A stretch of DNA of 64,000 bases from a virus: positions 1 through 64,000 of the IMG/VR virus record IMGVR_UViG_3300023184_003735; one strand, written 5' to 3'. A program made the translations under genes and the position numbers. Shown here piece after piece: positions 15,224 through 24,755 of this stretch; positions within the stretch are counted from its first letter, which is position 1; every line of letters starts with the position of its first letter. The notes under the pieces are model-generated. The model worked only from the letters and a program-made list of their open reading frames with translations, made no database searches and was not told the origin of the DNA.

Positions 15224-17989
15224 ATGGCAGACCCAACAGGATCAGGCAGCAACGGCGGCACAACAACAGTGGTTTCAAACCCACCTAATCCCCCTACAAC
15301 CAATACAGTACCCAACACAACAACCAATACAAAAACGGTTGAGTTCCAGTCATCAACACCACAATCGTCGACCAGTACTAGCCCTCCTATTGCTGTGTCT
15401 TATCCTGGCGGAACATACTTGTTCAATAGTCAGGCTGAACTTGATGCATACTCACAAAACCCCAATGACTACGCAAGTTCCTTTGTGGGCAGTGGTTATA
15501 CTGTGACCAAGATAACACCATCTGTACAAAAACAAGAACCCACAGAGTCAGTATTCGATCCAGGAACCACATACAATGGTCCTGCCGCCCAAGAGTCTGT
15601 ATTTGATCCAAGGCAAGATCCTACAGAAAACATTTTTAATCCCAATGCCGCACTGCCTAATCCAGCAGTCACAACAGCCGCACAACTTAACGATCCTTAT
15701 GCAGGACTCTCCCCAACGCAATTACAAGACCTTGGTGGTGCAGACCCCACTGATCCTTACATTCGTGCAAGACTAGGCATACCACAACTGCCTGGATCCA
15801 CACTCAATGTTACTAGTGGTTTTGGATTTGGTAATCTTACCACAAATTTTCCCAGCATTGATAATGCCTTGGGCACTATTAGAAGTTTGTTTAGTGGCAC
15901 AATAGGTATCTTATTCAGTAACAATGTTGCAAGTACCACAGCTGCAACCACTGGATCGGGAACAGCCGCCTTGGTGGCACCCACTGGTCCCTCTACGGCC
16001 CTAACACCAGTTGATGCGACCACAACGGAAGGCTTCGGAGTACAAGCCACTGTAGACCCAACTACATTAGAGGGATTTGGAGTACAGGCCACAGTTGACC
16101 CAACCACCCTAGAAGGCTATGGAGTTCCGGCTCCTCTACAAACAAGAGGCATTAGGGTCAGTAGTACTACACTAGATGCAGATCAAGCAGACGCTTATTA
16201 CAACGGTACAGGAACATTAACTGCTGACCAACGCCTAGCACAAGATCAACAGACAGCCGCCGATGCTGCCAAGTTGTATCCGGGATCAAACAACGAGGCT
16301 CTAAGACAAATTGATATTGGCGCTGGCCGTATTGCTGAAAACGAAGTTGGTATTGCTAATGCTGAACAAATTGTCGCTAGAAACAATGCTGAACTTGCTG
16401 ATCCAAATATTAGCAATGCTAGACGAGCAGAGTTGCTGGCCAACAATGAAGCACAACAAGAATACATTCAAGTAGCCACAGAAAATATAGCAATACAAGA
16501 AAATGTAATTGAACAAAATGCCAACGTGTACGCGGCAGGTGGAGGCAACGAAGGTGCTGGACTAACAACAACACCGGTTGACCCAACCACCCTGGAAGGT
16601 TATGGAATTCAAGCCACGGTGGATCCAACCACATTAGAAGGCTTTGGAGTACAAGCACCGGTTGACCCAACTACTCTGGAAGGTTATGGAATTCAAGCCA
16701 CGGTGGATCCAACCACATTAGAAGGCTTTGGAGTTCCGGGCCCAGACCCGGTTGATGCAAACAACAGTGGCGAAGGATTTGGTAATGTTTATCCAGATGG
16801 CTTTGGTGGATTTGTTAACGGCGATGGCCAACCTGTTGATGCCAACGGATCGCTAATACCAACCGGTAATAATATAACTGAATCAGCCGCACTAGTTGAT
16901 CCAGGCACTGGAGGTGAGGGATTTACTCTAGGCACACCTGACGGCAACGGTGGTTTTATAGATGCGGCTGGGAACCCAGTTGACGCAAATGGTGTGCCTA
17001 TAGCAGCTATACAGCCCACAACATACCCACCAGAAGATGTTGCAATTGATGGAATTGGTGTACAAGAAAACGGAGCAACAGCAACACCAGATCCCAACTT
17101 TGGATTTAATCCTGACCAAGAAGAGGCTGCCGCAGAATCTGCTACTAGAAACAGAGCCCAAAAACAAGCCACAGTTCAGGCACGTTACAAACAACCTGGC
17201 AACACTGACTGGCGAGTGAGATTGAGCCTATCACCTGGTGCGCAATATCTTTATAATGCTACTCCGGCTGGGGTATTAGCACCTCTCAAAGCCGAAGGCG
17301 GCACCGACGGAGTGATATTTCCATACACACCGAATATTACCACAACATATTCGGCTAATTACGAACAGTATGATCTAGTACATTCAAATTATCGTGGCAT
17401 ATTCTATAAAAATAGTAGAGTGGGTGATATTCAAATACGTGGAACATTTACGGCACAAAATACCACAGAAGCCAATTACTTGTTGGCTGTGATACATTTC
17501 TTTAGATCGGCTACCAAAATGTTTTACGGACAAGATGAGCAACGCGGAGCACCCCCTCCAATTTGTTTGTTAAACGGTTTTGGTGGGTACCAATTCTCAG
17601 ACCATCCGGTGGTGATAAGTGCATTTAATTATACCTTGCCCAACGATGTGGACTACATAAGAACAACCAATCCCAACAATTTTGGTTTGAATCTAAACAA
17701 TCGATACAATCCAGCAGGCGCCAGTTTGCCAGCAGGTGGATCACTAGCTGGGTTGAATAGATTGTTAAATGCCATACCCGGTGGATTAAACAAAGGTGCA
17801 ATACCAACCACGCCATCTCCCAACACCGTATCTGGTAGTGTTACAAACAATACACCAGCCAGTTATGTGCCTACCAAAATAGAAATAGATGTAACATTGA
17901 TACCTGTACAAACACGCAGCCAAGTCAGTCAACAATTCAGCCTCAAAGGCTTTGCTAATGGTGACCTGCTCAAAGGAGGATTCTGGTAA
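15224..17989 (+). CDS. 48: Baseplate tail-tube cap, gp48-like, with long N-terminal extension
   Basis: Only the last 270 residues (from about 650) look like gp48: TPNITTTYSANYEQYDLVHSN, ANYLLAVIHFFRSATKMFYGQD, APPPICLLNGFGGYQFSDHPVVISAFNYTLP and VDYIRT. gp48 caps the baseplate and starts tail-tube assembly. T4 gp48 has 364 residues and this protein has 921. The extra N-terminal 650 residues are low-complexity (Asn, Thr, Pro, Gly), with two arrays of a 14-residue repeat (VDPTTLEGFGVQAT type), three ESVFDP/ENIFNP-type motifs (about residues 106-142) and a helical section of about 120 residues between the arrays. The extension is probably exposed on the baseplate; its function is unknown. The gene overlaps gp53 by 1 nt. 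Confidence 0.8.
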   Translation: MADPTGSGSNGGTTTVVSNPPNPPTTNTVPNTTTNTKTVEFQSSTPQSSTSTSPPIAVSYPGGTYLFNSQAELDAYSQNPNDYASSFVGSGYTVTKITPSVQKQEPTESVFDPGTTYNGPAAQESVFDPRQDPTENIFNPNAALPNPAVTTAAQLNDPYAGLSPTQLQDLGGADPTDPYIRARLGIPQLPGSTLNVTSGFGFGNLTTNFPSIDNALGTIRSLFSGTIGILFSNNVASTTAATTGSGTAALVAPTGPSTALTPVDATTTEGFGVQATVDPTTLEGFGVQATVDPTTLEGYGVPAPLQTRGIRVSSTTLDADQADAYYNGTGTLTADQRLAQDQQTAADAAKLYPGSNNEALRQIDIGAGRIAENEVGIANAEQIVARNNAELADPNISNARRAELLANNEAQQEYIQVATENIAIQENVIEQNANVYAAGGGNEGAGLTTTPVDPTTLEGYGIQATVDPTTLEGFGVQAPVDPTTLEGYGIQATVDPTTLEGFGVPGPDPVDANNSGEGFGNVYPDGFGGFVNGDGQPVDANGSLIPTGNNITESAALVDPGTGGEGFTLGTPDGNGGFIDAAGNPVDANGVPIAAIQPTTYPPEDVAIDGIGVQENGATATPDPNFGFNPDQEEAAAESATRNRAQKQATVQARYKQPGNTDWRVRLSLSPGAQYLYNATPAGVLAPLKAEGGTDGVIFPYTPNITTTYSANYEQYDLVHSNYRGIFYKNSRVGDIQIRGTFTAQNTTEANYLLAVIHFFRSATKMFYGQDEQRGAPPPICLLNGFGGYQFSDHPVVISAFNYTLPNDVDYIRTTNPNNFGLNLNNRYNPAGASLPAGGSLAGLNRLLNAIPGGLNKGAIPTTPSPNTVSGSVTNNTPASYVPTKIEIDVTLIPVQTRSQVSQQFSLKGFANGDLLKGGFW
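16010..16135 (+). repeat. Three tandem 42-bp repeats in gp48
   Basis: Three in-frame 14-residue units (consensus V-D-P-T-T-L-E-G-F/Y-G-V-Q-A-T) follow each other. The third ends in a VPAP variant. Units differ mainly at third codon positions, so the protein sequence is under selection. Confidence 0.8.
16577..16744 (+). repeat. Four tandem 42-bp repeats (two 84-bp doublets) in gp48
   Basis: The same 14-residue unit occurs four times, alternating EGYGIQAT and EGFGVQAP/EGFGVPGP. The two 84-bp doublets are nearly identical at the DNA level, which points to a recent duplication. The number of units could vary among relatives by slippage or recombination. Confidence 0.8.
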
Positions 17990-18288
17990 TGGCCGATTAC
18001 ACATCAACAAGTCCGTATTTTGAAACTGGGTACAGTCAATTCTTTCTTGACACCATGGTCAATAGACCCATACCTAAAGAAACTGACGACTTGACCTTTA
18101 CTATTAACACCACTTATCAATATCGTCCAGACCTGTTAGCATTTGATCTGTATCAAAATGCCGGCTTGTGGTGGGTGTTTTATCAACGCAACCCTAACAC
18201 TCTCATAGCACCTCCTATGGATTTTAAAGTAGGAACTTTTATCTACTTGCCGAAAATAACAACGCTGAAATCAGCCCTGGGATTTTAA
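17989..18288 (+). CDS. 53: Baseplate wedge subunit, gp53-like (short)
   Basis: The 99-residue protein has the gp53 core: TYQYRPDLLAFDLYQNAGLWWVFYQRNPN, then DFKVGTFIYLPKI, a LysM-like pattern. T4 gp53 has 196 residues, so this is a compact form holding little beyond the core. In T4 gp53 clamps neighbouring wedges around the hub. The gene begins inside the gp48 stop (TAATG) and ends 3 nt before the next gene. Confidence 0.7.
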   Translation: MADYTSTSPYFETGYSQFFLDTMVNRPIPKETDDLTFTINTTYQYRPDLLAFDLYQNAGLWWVFYQRNPNTLIAPPMDFKVGTFIYLPKITTLKSALGF

Positions 18289-18291
18289 TCT

Positions 18292-21200
18292 ATGGCCACA
18301 GCCGTTGAACTTCAAGCAGAAATTCGTCGATTACAGGAAAGATATCGCATAGCTCAGAATGGCCTGGCTACCCTCAATAGAAATTTACAAAGTAATCAGG
18401 CCATACTAGCAAGATACACATCTGAAGTTTCTACCATCCCAGGACAAGTGGCAGCGTTGGAAGCACAAATAGATGCAATACAGCCGCCACCTGCTACTGC
18501 TAGTCAAGCCGCCAGCGACGATGGGCCTCGCGGTCCAAACAAATCTGCCGCCGCTCGAGTGTCCAATGGTCGCATAGTTGCGCCACCGGTTACTACCTCT
18601 CCTACCAACGCAGACATACCGCCAACGTCAGAAAACAGTGGGGACGCGGGACTTAACGGCGAAACACGTACTACAGAACAAACACAGGCCACAGATCAAT
18701 ATGCTCATGGTATCAATGTCAGAGCCGAAGATGGCACATTGTCTAATCTAAGAAAGAATCCTGAAACAGGAGAGTTATATGATCCAGGCGGCATGCCCGG
18801 TGGTGTTGATCTAACTACAGAACCTGGAACACCCACTAGAGATGATGCCAAAAACAACAGCACTACAACAGCACAAACCGAAGTAAATGGTGCCAATAAT
18901 ACCACGGTCAAGGTTGTGGCACGACCCAACATGCTAGATGAGTTTTACAGTTATACATATTCAGCCAGTGTGTATCTGTTGAATGAGTCGCAGTATCGCA
19001 AATTACTAAACAGCAAAAGCAAAAACATTGATGGATATCAATTATTGTTTCAAACAGCCGGTGGCCCACCCAATCGTGGCGGAGTACGTGCGCCTCCTAC
19101 GACACCGGGTGTTAGTGATCAAGAAAGTGTGTTTGATCCCACAGGTGGCGTGAACACAGCAGGTACATCCAACTATCCCGATGGTCAGCGAAATCCTTTT
19201 TTTGCTAATGACTTTTACATTGATTCTATTACCATGGAAACTTTGCCACAAGGCAAAGGTGCCGGCGCCGCGCACGTTAACTCAGCATTAAAATTCACAG
19301 TGATTGAACCCAATGGTATCACGTTACTGGATAGATTGTATGACGCTGTGAAAAATATTGCACCTACAGATGCTAGTGGCAAAGTCAATTATGCCAGCGC
19401 AGACTACCTCATGGTCATTAGATTCTATGGTTATAATCAAGATGGTCAACTAGTATATCCTATTACTGGAAAACCTGATCCAGAAGGCACCAGTGATAGT
19501 GCGGCCGCAGTTGAAAAATTTATACCATTCCACATTAAAGAACTGCGCTGGGGTGTGGGTAGTAAATTGGTTTCTTATGAGTGGGATTGTGTGCCCACTG
19601 GCTACATTATTGGTGGGTATACCGGTCGTGGAACCATACCTTACGATATTCAATTGGTAGATTCTACTGTGGGCGGACTATTAGCCGGTGATGCCAAATA
19701 TGCCACAGGCACAGCACCCAATACTAATCCTGGAGCATCTACTACGACCGGAAACAAAACAGATCAAAATCAAAGTTCAGCAGAAACTGCTCGACTTAGT
19801 AGACAAAATGCCACAACAGCACCACCTGCTGCCAGCGCGGCCCCTACCACAAAGAAAACAATTACTCAAGGACTTATGGGTGCTATGAATGATTTTCAAG
19901 CACAACTGGTCCGTGATGGCATCTATACCACCGCTGATCGTTATTCTATAGAATTTGTTGGCACCCCTGACATGCCTGCATCGGCAATCTCAGGAGCAAA
20001 ACTTCAGTTGCCTGATGTCAAAAAAGACAAAAGCAAAACTGGTAGCGGCAAAAACGACCCCAAGGGAATAGATCCAAACAAACAGTCAGTTGACATGGTC
20101 AGTCGCAGTTTTAGTATTGTAGCCGGGCAACAACTATTACAAGCCATTGAATTAGTAATTCGCAACAGCAGTTATATTACAAGCCAAGCCTTGGTAGTTC
20201 TACAACCAGATGGCACATACAAGCCCAATCCCAACAGCAAAAACAAACCCATGAAGTGGTTTACTATTAGCATGGTGGCTAGTAAAATTGGGGACACGTT
20301 AGATCCTTTAAGAAATGACTATGCTTACGATATCAAATATGTAGTGGCACCATTTAGAGTGGAAAATTTTAACAGTAAATATTTTCCTATCAGCACCTTT
20401 CCGGGAGTACACAAAAGTTATCCCTACTGGTTTACCGGTCAAAACACCGCCGTATTAGACTATCAAGAAACATTCAATGCTCTATATGCATTGACTGTGA
20501 GCGGCAATGATCCTAAGAATCGATCAAATGCCCAACGTGAAGCATTCACAGCAAGTATGGCCGAAATTGTCAAGTTTCATTATGATCCACGCAGTGCAGA
20601 AAGTAGTCAACAGGCCGATGGCAAAAGCAACGAGATTGGTGCCAATGCCGCAGAAATTTTATACAGTGGCACAGATCTTAAAGAAGCCAAGGTAAAAATT
20701 ATTGGCGATCCTTCGTGGATTATGCAAGGTAGTTTATTCAGGGATATCATGGGCAGTGTAATGACTGGTAAATCTTATACTTCAGGATTTTTACCTGATG
20801 GCAGTGTGAACTTTGATGCCAGTCAGGTGCTGTTTGAAATCAAATGGCAACGTCCCGAAGATTATGATCTAGCAACTGGCCTAGCCGATCCTTACAGCGT
20901 GACCCAGAAAAAATACAACAATCGTCTAGCATTACAAAGTCGTGTATACCTGTGCAAAAAAGTTGTGAGTGAATTTAGACAAGGCAAGTTTGAACAAACT
21001 CTAGAAGGTGCCATTTACTTGTTTCCCAAACCAGACAGAACAAATACTGCTAACCCAGCCGCAGTTGGCTCAGCCAAAGTCAATCAGTTTGGTGCGTTTG
21101 ATTTTGGACGTGGAGACACTTGGGACAGCACACCGGTGCCCAATCAAAACAACGCTGAAACCGCTAGGCTGGCAAGACAAAACGCCATAGCAGGAACTAC

Positions 21201-21591
21201 AGGTAGTGCAGGCCGCAAGGCCAACGAGGTCATTGCTGGTCGCACAGCATTTGCTGACAAAGCGGCAGCACTTGGTGCACAAGGCGCATATCAAGTGGCA
21301 CAGTTTGGTAATACCGGCGGAGGCGCGGCATTTGGTAATCCATCAATCACTAGACAAGGTATCACAGCCGGTGCCCAACAAGTATTACCAGCTGGCAGTC
21401 CTGGGGCACCAACAGATGGCGCAGGCGGCACAATTGGCGTGGCCGAATCGGTTGGAAGTGGCCCACCAAAATTGTCATCTACGGGATTTGTAGACAGATT
21501 TTTGAATCGCCTGGCTGGCCAAAAAATTGCAGATGCCAATCCAAACAGCACTACTAATCCTGCAGTACAAAAGATTGTTAAGGATCAATAA
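18292..21591 (+). CDS. Large baseplate/virion protein between gp53 and gp5, possibly hub
   Basis: The 1,099-residue protein is not one I can name. It starts with a coiled coil (about residues 3-60, VELQAEIRRLQERYRIAQNG), then a disordered Ala/Pro/Thr-rich region to about 200. A structured part begins near 216 (YSYTYSASVYLLNESQYRKLL) and includes NPFFANDFYIDSITMETLPQGKGAGAAHVNSALKFTV (about 302-338) and KFIPFHIKELRWGVGSKLVSYEWDC. A second structured part runs about 530-900. A repeat, AETARLSRQNA and AETARLARQNA, occurs near 496 and 955. Gene order (48, 53, this, 5) and its size suggest a hub component playing the gp27 role; that is inference. QESVFDP near residue 278 is shared with gp48. Confidence 0.55.
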   Translation: MATAVELQAEIRRLQERYRIAQNGLATLNRNLQSNQAILARYTSEVSTIPGQVAALEAQIDAIQPPPATASQAASDDGPRGPNKSAAARVSNGRIVAPPVTTSPTNADIPPTSENSGDAGLNGETRTTEQTQATDQYAHGINVRAEDGTLSNLRKNPETGELYDPGGMPGGVDLTTEPGTPTRDDAKNNSTTTAQTEVNGANNTTVKVVARPNMLDEFYSYTYSASVYLLNESQYRKLLNSKSKNIDGYQLLFQTAGGPPNRGGVRAPPTTPGVSDQESVFDPTGGVNTAGTSNYPDGQRNPFFANDFYIDSITMETLPQGKGAGAAHVNSALKFTVIEPNGITLLDRLYDAVKNIAPTDASGKVNYASADYLMVIRFYGYNQDGQLVYPITGKPDPEGTSDSAAAVEKFIPFHIKELRWGVGSKLVSYEWDCVPTGYIIGGYTGRGTIPYDIQLVDSTVGGLLAGDAKYATGTAPNTNPGASTTTGNKTDQNQSSAETARLSRQNATTAPPAASAAPTTKKTITQGLMGAMNDFQAQLVRDGIYTTADRYSIEFVGTPDMPASAISGAKLQLPDVKKDKSKTGSGKNDPKGIDPNKQSVDMVSRSFSIVAGQQLLQAIELVIRNSSYITSQALVVLQPDGTYKPNPNSKNKPMKWFTISMVASKIGDTLDPLRNDYAYDIKYVVAPFRVENFNSKYFPISTFPGVHKSYPYWFTGQNTAVLDYQETFNALYALTVSGNDPKNRSNAQREAFTASMAEIVKFHYDPRSAESSQQADGKSNEIGANAAEILYSGTDLKEAKVKIIGDPSWIMQGSLFRDIMGSVMTGKSYTSGFLPDGSVNFDASQVLFEIKWQRPEDYDLATGLADPYSVTQKKYNNRLALQSRVYLCKKVVSEFRQGKFEQTLEGAIYLFPKPDRTNTANPAAVGSAKVNQFGAFDFGRGDTWDSTPVPNQNNAETARLARQNAIAGTTGSAGRKANEVIAGRTAFADKAAALGAQGAYQVAQFGNTGGGAAFGNPSITRQGITAGAQQVLPAGSPGAPTDGAGGTIGVAESVGSGPPKLSSTGFVDRFLNRLAGQKIADANPNSTTNPAVQKIVKDQ

Positions 21592-23111
21592 TGACAGAAA
21601 GTGTAGAACGCAGTAGAGGGCGCCCCAGTAATTATAAAATGGACCGCGGCGGCGTGCCCGCAGAATTTGGACCATTCTCTGGAGTAGTCATGAGCACTGT
21701 AGATCCTACACGTGCCGGTCGTCTGCGTGTGTATATTGAAGCATTTGTTGATGGCGGCGAAGCGGCCATGAATGATGAAACCAAATGGACCACAGTGAGT
21801 TATATGCCACCTTTCTATGGGTCTACTCCTTTGCAAGGCTCGGCCAACACTGGCAATAACGGCGCCTATCCGGGAAATCAAAACAGTTATGGTATGTGGT
21901 TTACACCTCCCGATGTTGGGGTTACTGTGATGTGCATATTTGTCAATGGCGACCGCTCACAAGGTTACTACATTGGTACTATCCCAGATCAAGGACTAGG
22001 CCGCATGGTTCCGGCCATTGGGTCAGTAGAGGTATCGCAAGCAGAAGTACAAAATCAAAATCAACAAACGTATTTTACAGATGCCACACGCTTGCCAGTT
22101 ATAGAAATCAATACCAACAATACAGATCTTTTTAATAGCCCAAGATTTTTTGATGGTATAAAACCTGTACAAGGAGTTGTGGCTCAAGCATTACTTCAGC
22201 AAGGTCTTATTACAGACAATGAACGTGGCACAATCAACTCTAGCAGTCAACGAGAAAGTCCAAGCGCAGTATTTGGAATCAGCACACCTGGTATTCCCGT
22301 ATACTCTGGTGGAATGAAACCCAATGACATCAGAACTAAATTAAATGCTGGCACGCTCAGTCCCGGCGATGCAAAAGTAATTGGACGAGTAGGCGGCCAC
22401 AGTCTTGTGATGGATGATGGTGATCTTGAAGGCAACAATGCTTTGCTGAGATTGCGTACCAGCAAAGGTCATCAAATTACCATGAGTGATACTGGTAACT
22501 TTTTTTATATTATTCATGCCAATGGGCAAACATGGTTGGAGTTTGGGGTCGAAGGCACCGTGGATGTGTACGCCACAAATAGCGTGAATGTGCGAACCAA
22601 GGGTGATATTAATTTGCATGCCGATCGTGACATCAACATGTTTGCTGGACGTTATTTGAAAATGAAAAGCAAGGAAGACATGCAGTTGGAAACAGATACG
22701 TTTCTCAGCGTTCAAGCACAGGATGATATTACTTTGTACAGCAAAAGCACAATTGGTGTCAAGGCCGATGGCACACTTACACTAAACAGCGCATCAGGTT
22801 CGTGGGGTGCAGGATCTGCATTGGCATTGCAAGCAGGTGGTATTGATCTCAACGGCCCGGCCGCAGGCACAGTCGCTAACCCACAACCACTAACCACAAC
22901 CTTGTTAGATGACACCAAATGGGATACCAGCAAAGGTTGGATAGTCGACCCCGAAGCACTCAAAAGCACAGTGAGTCGAGCACCCACGCACGAACCATAT
23001 CCCTATCACAACAAAGGTGTGGATGTTGAAATTGCATTTGAAGAGGGAAAACCTTCACCACCACCGGGTGCAGTACCAGTTCCCGCCGGCATAGAAATAC
23101 AGGCGAAATAA
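21591..23111 (+). CDS. 5: Baseplate hub/spike protein, gp5-like, without lysozyme domain
   Basis: The 506-residue protein has an N-terminal OB-fold (about residues 20-130: FGPFSGVVMSTVDPTRAGRLRVYI, then TPPDVGVTVMCIFVNGDRSQGYYIG) and a C-terminal beta-helix built from short V-x-x-x-D/G-x-I repeats (about 290-400: DVYATNSVNVRTKGDINLHADRDINMFAGRYLKMKS). This is the architecture of gp5/VgrG spikes, which pierce the outer membrane. T4 gp5 (575 residues) has a lysozyme between these parts; here that space holds a Gln/Asn-rich linker of about 130 residues with no lysozyme Glu-8aa-Asp/Cys-Thr pattern. GHSLVMDDGD near 265 begins the helix. The ATG overlaps the preceding stop (TAATG). Confidence 0.8.
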   Translation: MTESVERSRGRPSNYKMDRGGVPAEFGPFSGVVMSTVDPTRAGRLRVYIEAFVDGGEAAMNDETKWTTVSYMPPFYGSTPLQGSANTGNNGAYPGNQNSYGMWFTPPDVGVTVMCIFVNGDRSQGYYIGTIPDQGLGRMVPAIGSVEVSQAEVQNQNQQTYFTDATRLPVIEINTNNTDLFNSPRFFDGIKPVQGVVAQALLQQGLITDNERGTINSSSQRESPSAVFGISTPGIPVYSGGMKPNDIRTKLNAGTLSPGDAKVIGRVGGHSLVMDDGDLEGNNALLRLRTSKGHQITMSDTGNFFYIIHANGQTWLEFGVEGTVDVYATNSVNVRTKGDINLHADRDINMFAGRYLKMKSKEDMQLETDTFLSVQAQDDITLYSKSTIGVKADGTLTLNSASGSWGAGSALALQAGGIDLNGPAAGTVANPQPLTTTLLDDTKWDTSKGWIVDPEALKSTVSRAPTHEPYPYHNKGVDVEIAFEEGKPSPPPGAVPVPAGIEIQAK

Positions 23112-23112
23112 C

Positions 23113-24738
23113 ATGGCTGAATTTTCATTTACCAGCGCAGACGGCAAACCATTTGTGATCAAAGGACCAGAAGGGCTCTCACGAGAGCAAGCTGAAGCGA
23201 TCTTTAAAAAACAAGATTCAACTGGTTCCTTAGTAGGATTCAAACCTGGCGACAGTCTCTCCGCCGCCTCACAAGCAGCCGATGGTCTTGCTGGCGCACA
23301 AGGCGCATTACAACAAGCACAAGGTAGCCTTGCAGGTGCACTTGGTAGTGTAGGAAGTGTTGCACCATTAGGGTCAATTAGTACTGCACTTGGTGCCGCT
23401 GGTGGTGCTGGTGGCGGATCGCTGGCCGCAACTGCCGCGGGACTAACAGCAGCCGTGGGTCCAGCAGTATCAGCCGCATCTGGCGCAATATCTTCAACTA
23501 TTGCTGGTGCTGTAAATGCAGGCAAGGCCTTGGTCAATGCCGCGGTCATACAAGGAAGCACAGCAGTCTCTTCTATTCAAACCATAAACAAAACCATAAC
23601 CGGTTTTCCTGTTACCAATCCCATCAATACCGCTGACTTTACAAAAGTTGCCAGCGGCATCACTGGTGCCGGCGCTGTGAGTGGCATTGGTCCCATGAGT
23701 ATTCCAGAAGTAAATGGGGTGCTTGCGCAAGCAAAAAATTTAACAGGACAGGCATCCAGTGCTATTAGTAACACCAAGGGCCTTGGGTCATTTGGATTTG
23801 ATCTAAAACAATTGGAAACAGCAGGTTTCGTCAAACCAGGTGTGGCAGCCTTGGCAGCACAAGGTGCAAGTTTATTTTCAAATGTGGTTAAAAGTCCTGC
23901 CGCCTGGACCGGCAAAGATGGAATCAAAAGTGCAACTGATCTATTGGGCAATCCTGGAAAACAGAGTTTGATACAACAGGACCTTATGACCAAAGGCATA
24001 GCAGGACTAGGTGCAGTTGGGGTGCCTGTGCAAAACTTATCAAGCCAGGGTATTGCTGGTATGGCGCTGAATGCCGCAAAAAGTCTGCCCAATGCTGAAG
24101 CATTTGCTAAAGGATTACCTATTCCTGGAGACGCTACAGGCGCAGTACAAGCGGGCTTTAATAGTGCTGTTCGTGATGGTGCATTTGCAGTAAACTTAGT
24201 CAACACCAAGATACCCACAGCATTCAAACAACAAGATATTCCTGTGCCCAAGATAGATACTGTAAATCGTGCCACACTGGATGCTGCCAGCACCAGAGTT
24301 GTTGGTGATCCAAAGATACCCGTACCTAGTTATTCGGCCAAGACCCCTTCGGGGTCTGCACAAGTTTACATTGACAAAGCCACAATTTTCTTCAACGACT
24401 ACCTTAATCCTTCAGTTCAGCAATTGCAAGCATTGGATCCAAAATTTGCGTCTTTGGAGAACCAACAGACTATTACACAAGCACAGTACGACGCACTCAA
24501 TAGTGAACGTGATGGTATACGCAACAACTACAACATCAATGGTCTTCCCAAAGCCAAAGAACTGGTTGATATCTACAATGACCTAGATGCTGAAGGGCAA
24601 AAAACAATCAAAGCATCTGAGTTTAGTATAAACATCCTTACTACAAAAATTCAAGCCGGAGCTGCTTTCTCAGCGTCACAGAAAGAAAGACTGTATGCAT
24701 TGAGTCAGAAAATTGAAGGGCGCGGCGAGGGTGAATAA
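23113..24738 (+). CDS. Ala/Gly-rich structural protein downstream of gp5
   Basis: The 541-residue protein is unrecognised. The first 50 residues have a compact motif, FVIKGPEGLSREQAEAIFKKQDSTGSL, that recurs in structural proteins of aquatic myoviruses. Residues about 50-170 are very rich in Ala, Gly and Ser (GAAGGAGGGSLAATAAGLTAAVGP), possibly membrane-active or a flexible helix bundle. The middle has a repeated LGAVGVPVQNLSSQGIAGMALNAAKSL-like pattern and the last 110 residues are helical and charged. It lies 1 nt after gp5 and is probably a hub or tail-tip component. No catalytic motif seen. Confidence 0.55.
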   Translation: MAEFSFTSADGKPFVIKGPEGLSREQAEAIFKKQDSTGSLVGFKPGDSLSAASQAADGLAGAQGALQQAQGSLAGALGSVGSVAPLGSISTALGAAGGAGGGSLAATAAGLTAAVGPAVSAASGAISSTIAGAVNAGKALVNAAVIQGSTAVSSIQTINKTITGFPVTNPINTADFTKVASGITGAGAVSGIGPMSIPEVNGVLAQAKNLTGQASSAISNTKGLGSFGFDLKQLETAGFVKPGVAALAAQGASLFSNVVKSPAAWTGKDGIKSATDLLGNPGKQSLIQQDLMTKGIAGLGAVGVPVQNLSSQGIAGMALNAAKSLPNAEAFAKGLPIPGDATGAVQAGFNSAVRDGAFAVNLVNTKIPTAFKQQDIPVPKIDTVNRATLDAASTRVVGDPKIPVPSYSAKTPSGSAQVYIDKATIFFNDYLNPSVQQLQALDPKFASLENQQTITQAQYDALNSERDGIRNNYNINGLPKAKELVDIYNDLDAEGQKTIKASEFSINILTTKIQAGAAFSASQKERLYALSQKIEGRGEGE

Positions 24739-24743
24739 GCACC

Positions 24744-24751
24744 CATAAATA
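24744..24751 (+). promoter_or_regulatory. T4-type late promoter (CATAAATA), leaderless spacing
   Basis: CATAAATA ends 4 nt before the gp25 ATG at 24756, with no Shine-Dalgarno in between. By the T4 rule transcription would start at about the start codon. The same octamer with a normal leader is found before gp6 at 25154. Confidence 0.45.
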
Positions 24752-24755
24752 CCAT

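Noticed and set aside
15757-16516. Minus-strand frames across the gp48 repeats
   Set aside because: Long antisense frames arise from the repetitive codons of the plus-strand gene; the repeats are in frame with gp48 and vary at its third codon positions.
16577-16744. CRISPR-like array or recombination site at the 42-bp repeats
   Set aside because: The units are directly adjacent without spacers and are multiples of three in a coding frame, so they are protein repeats.
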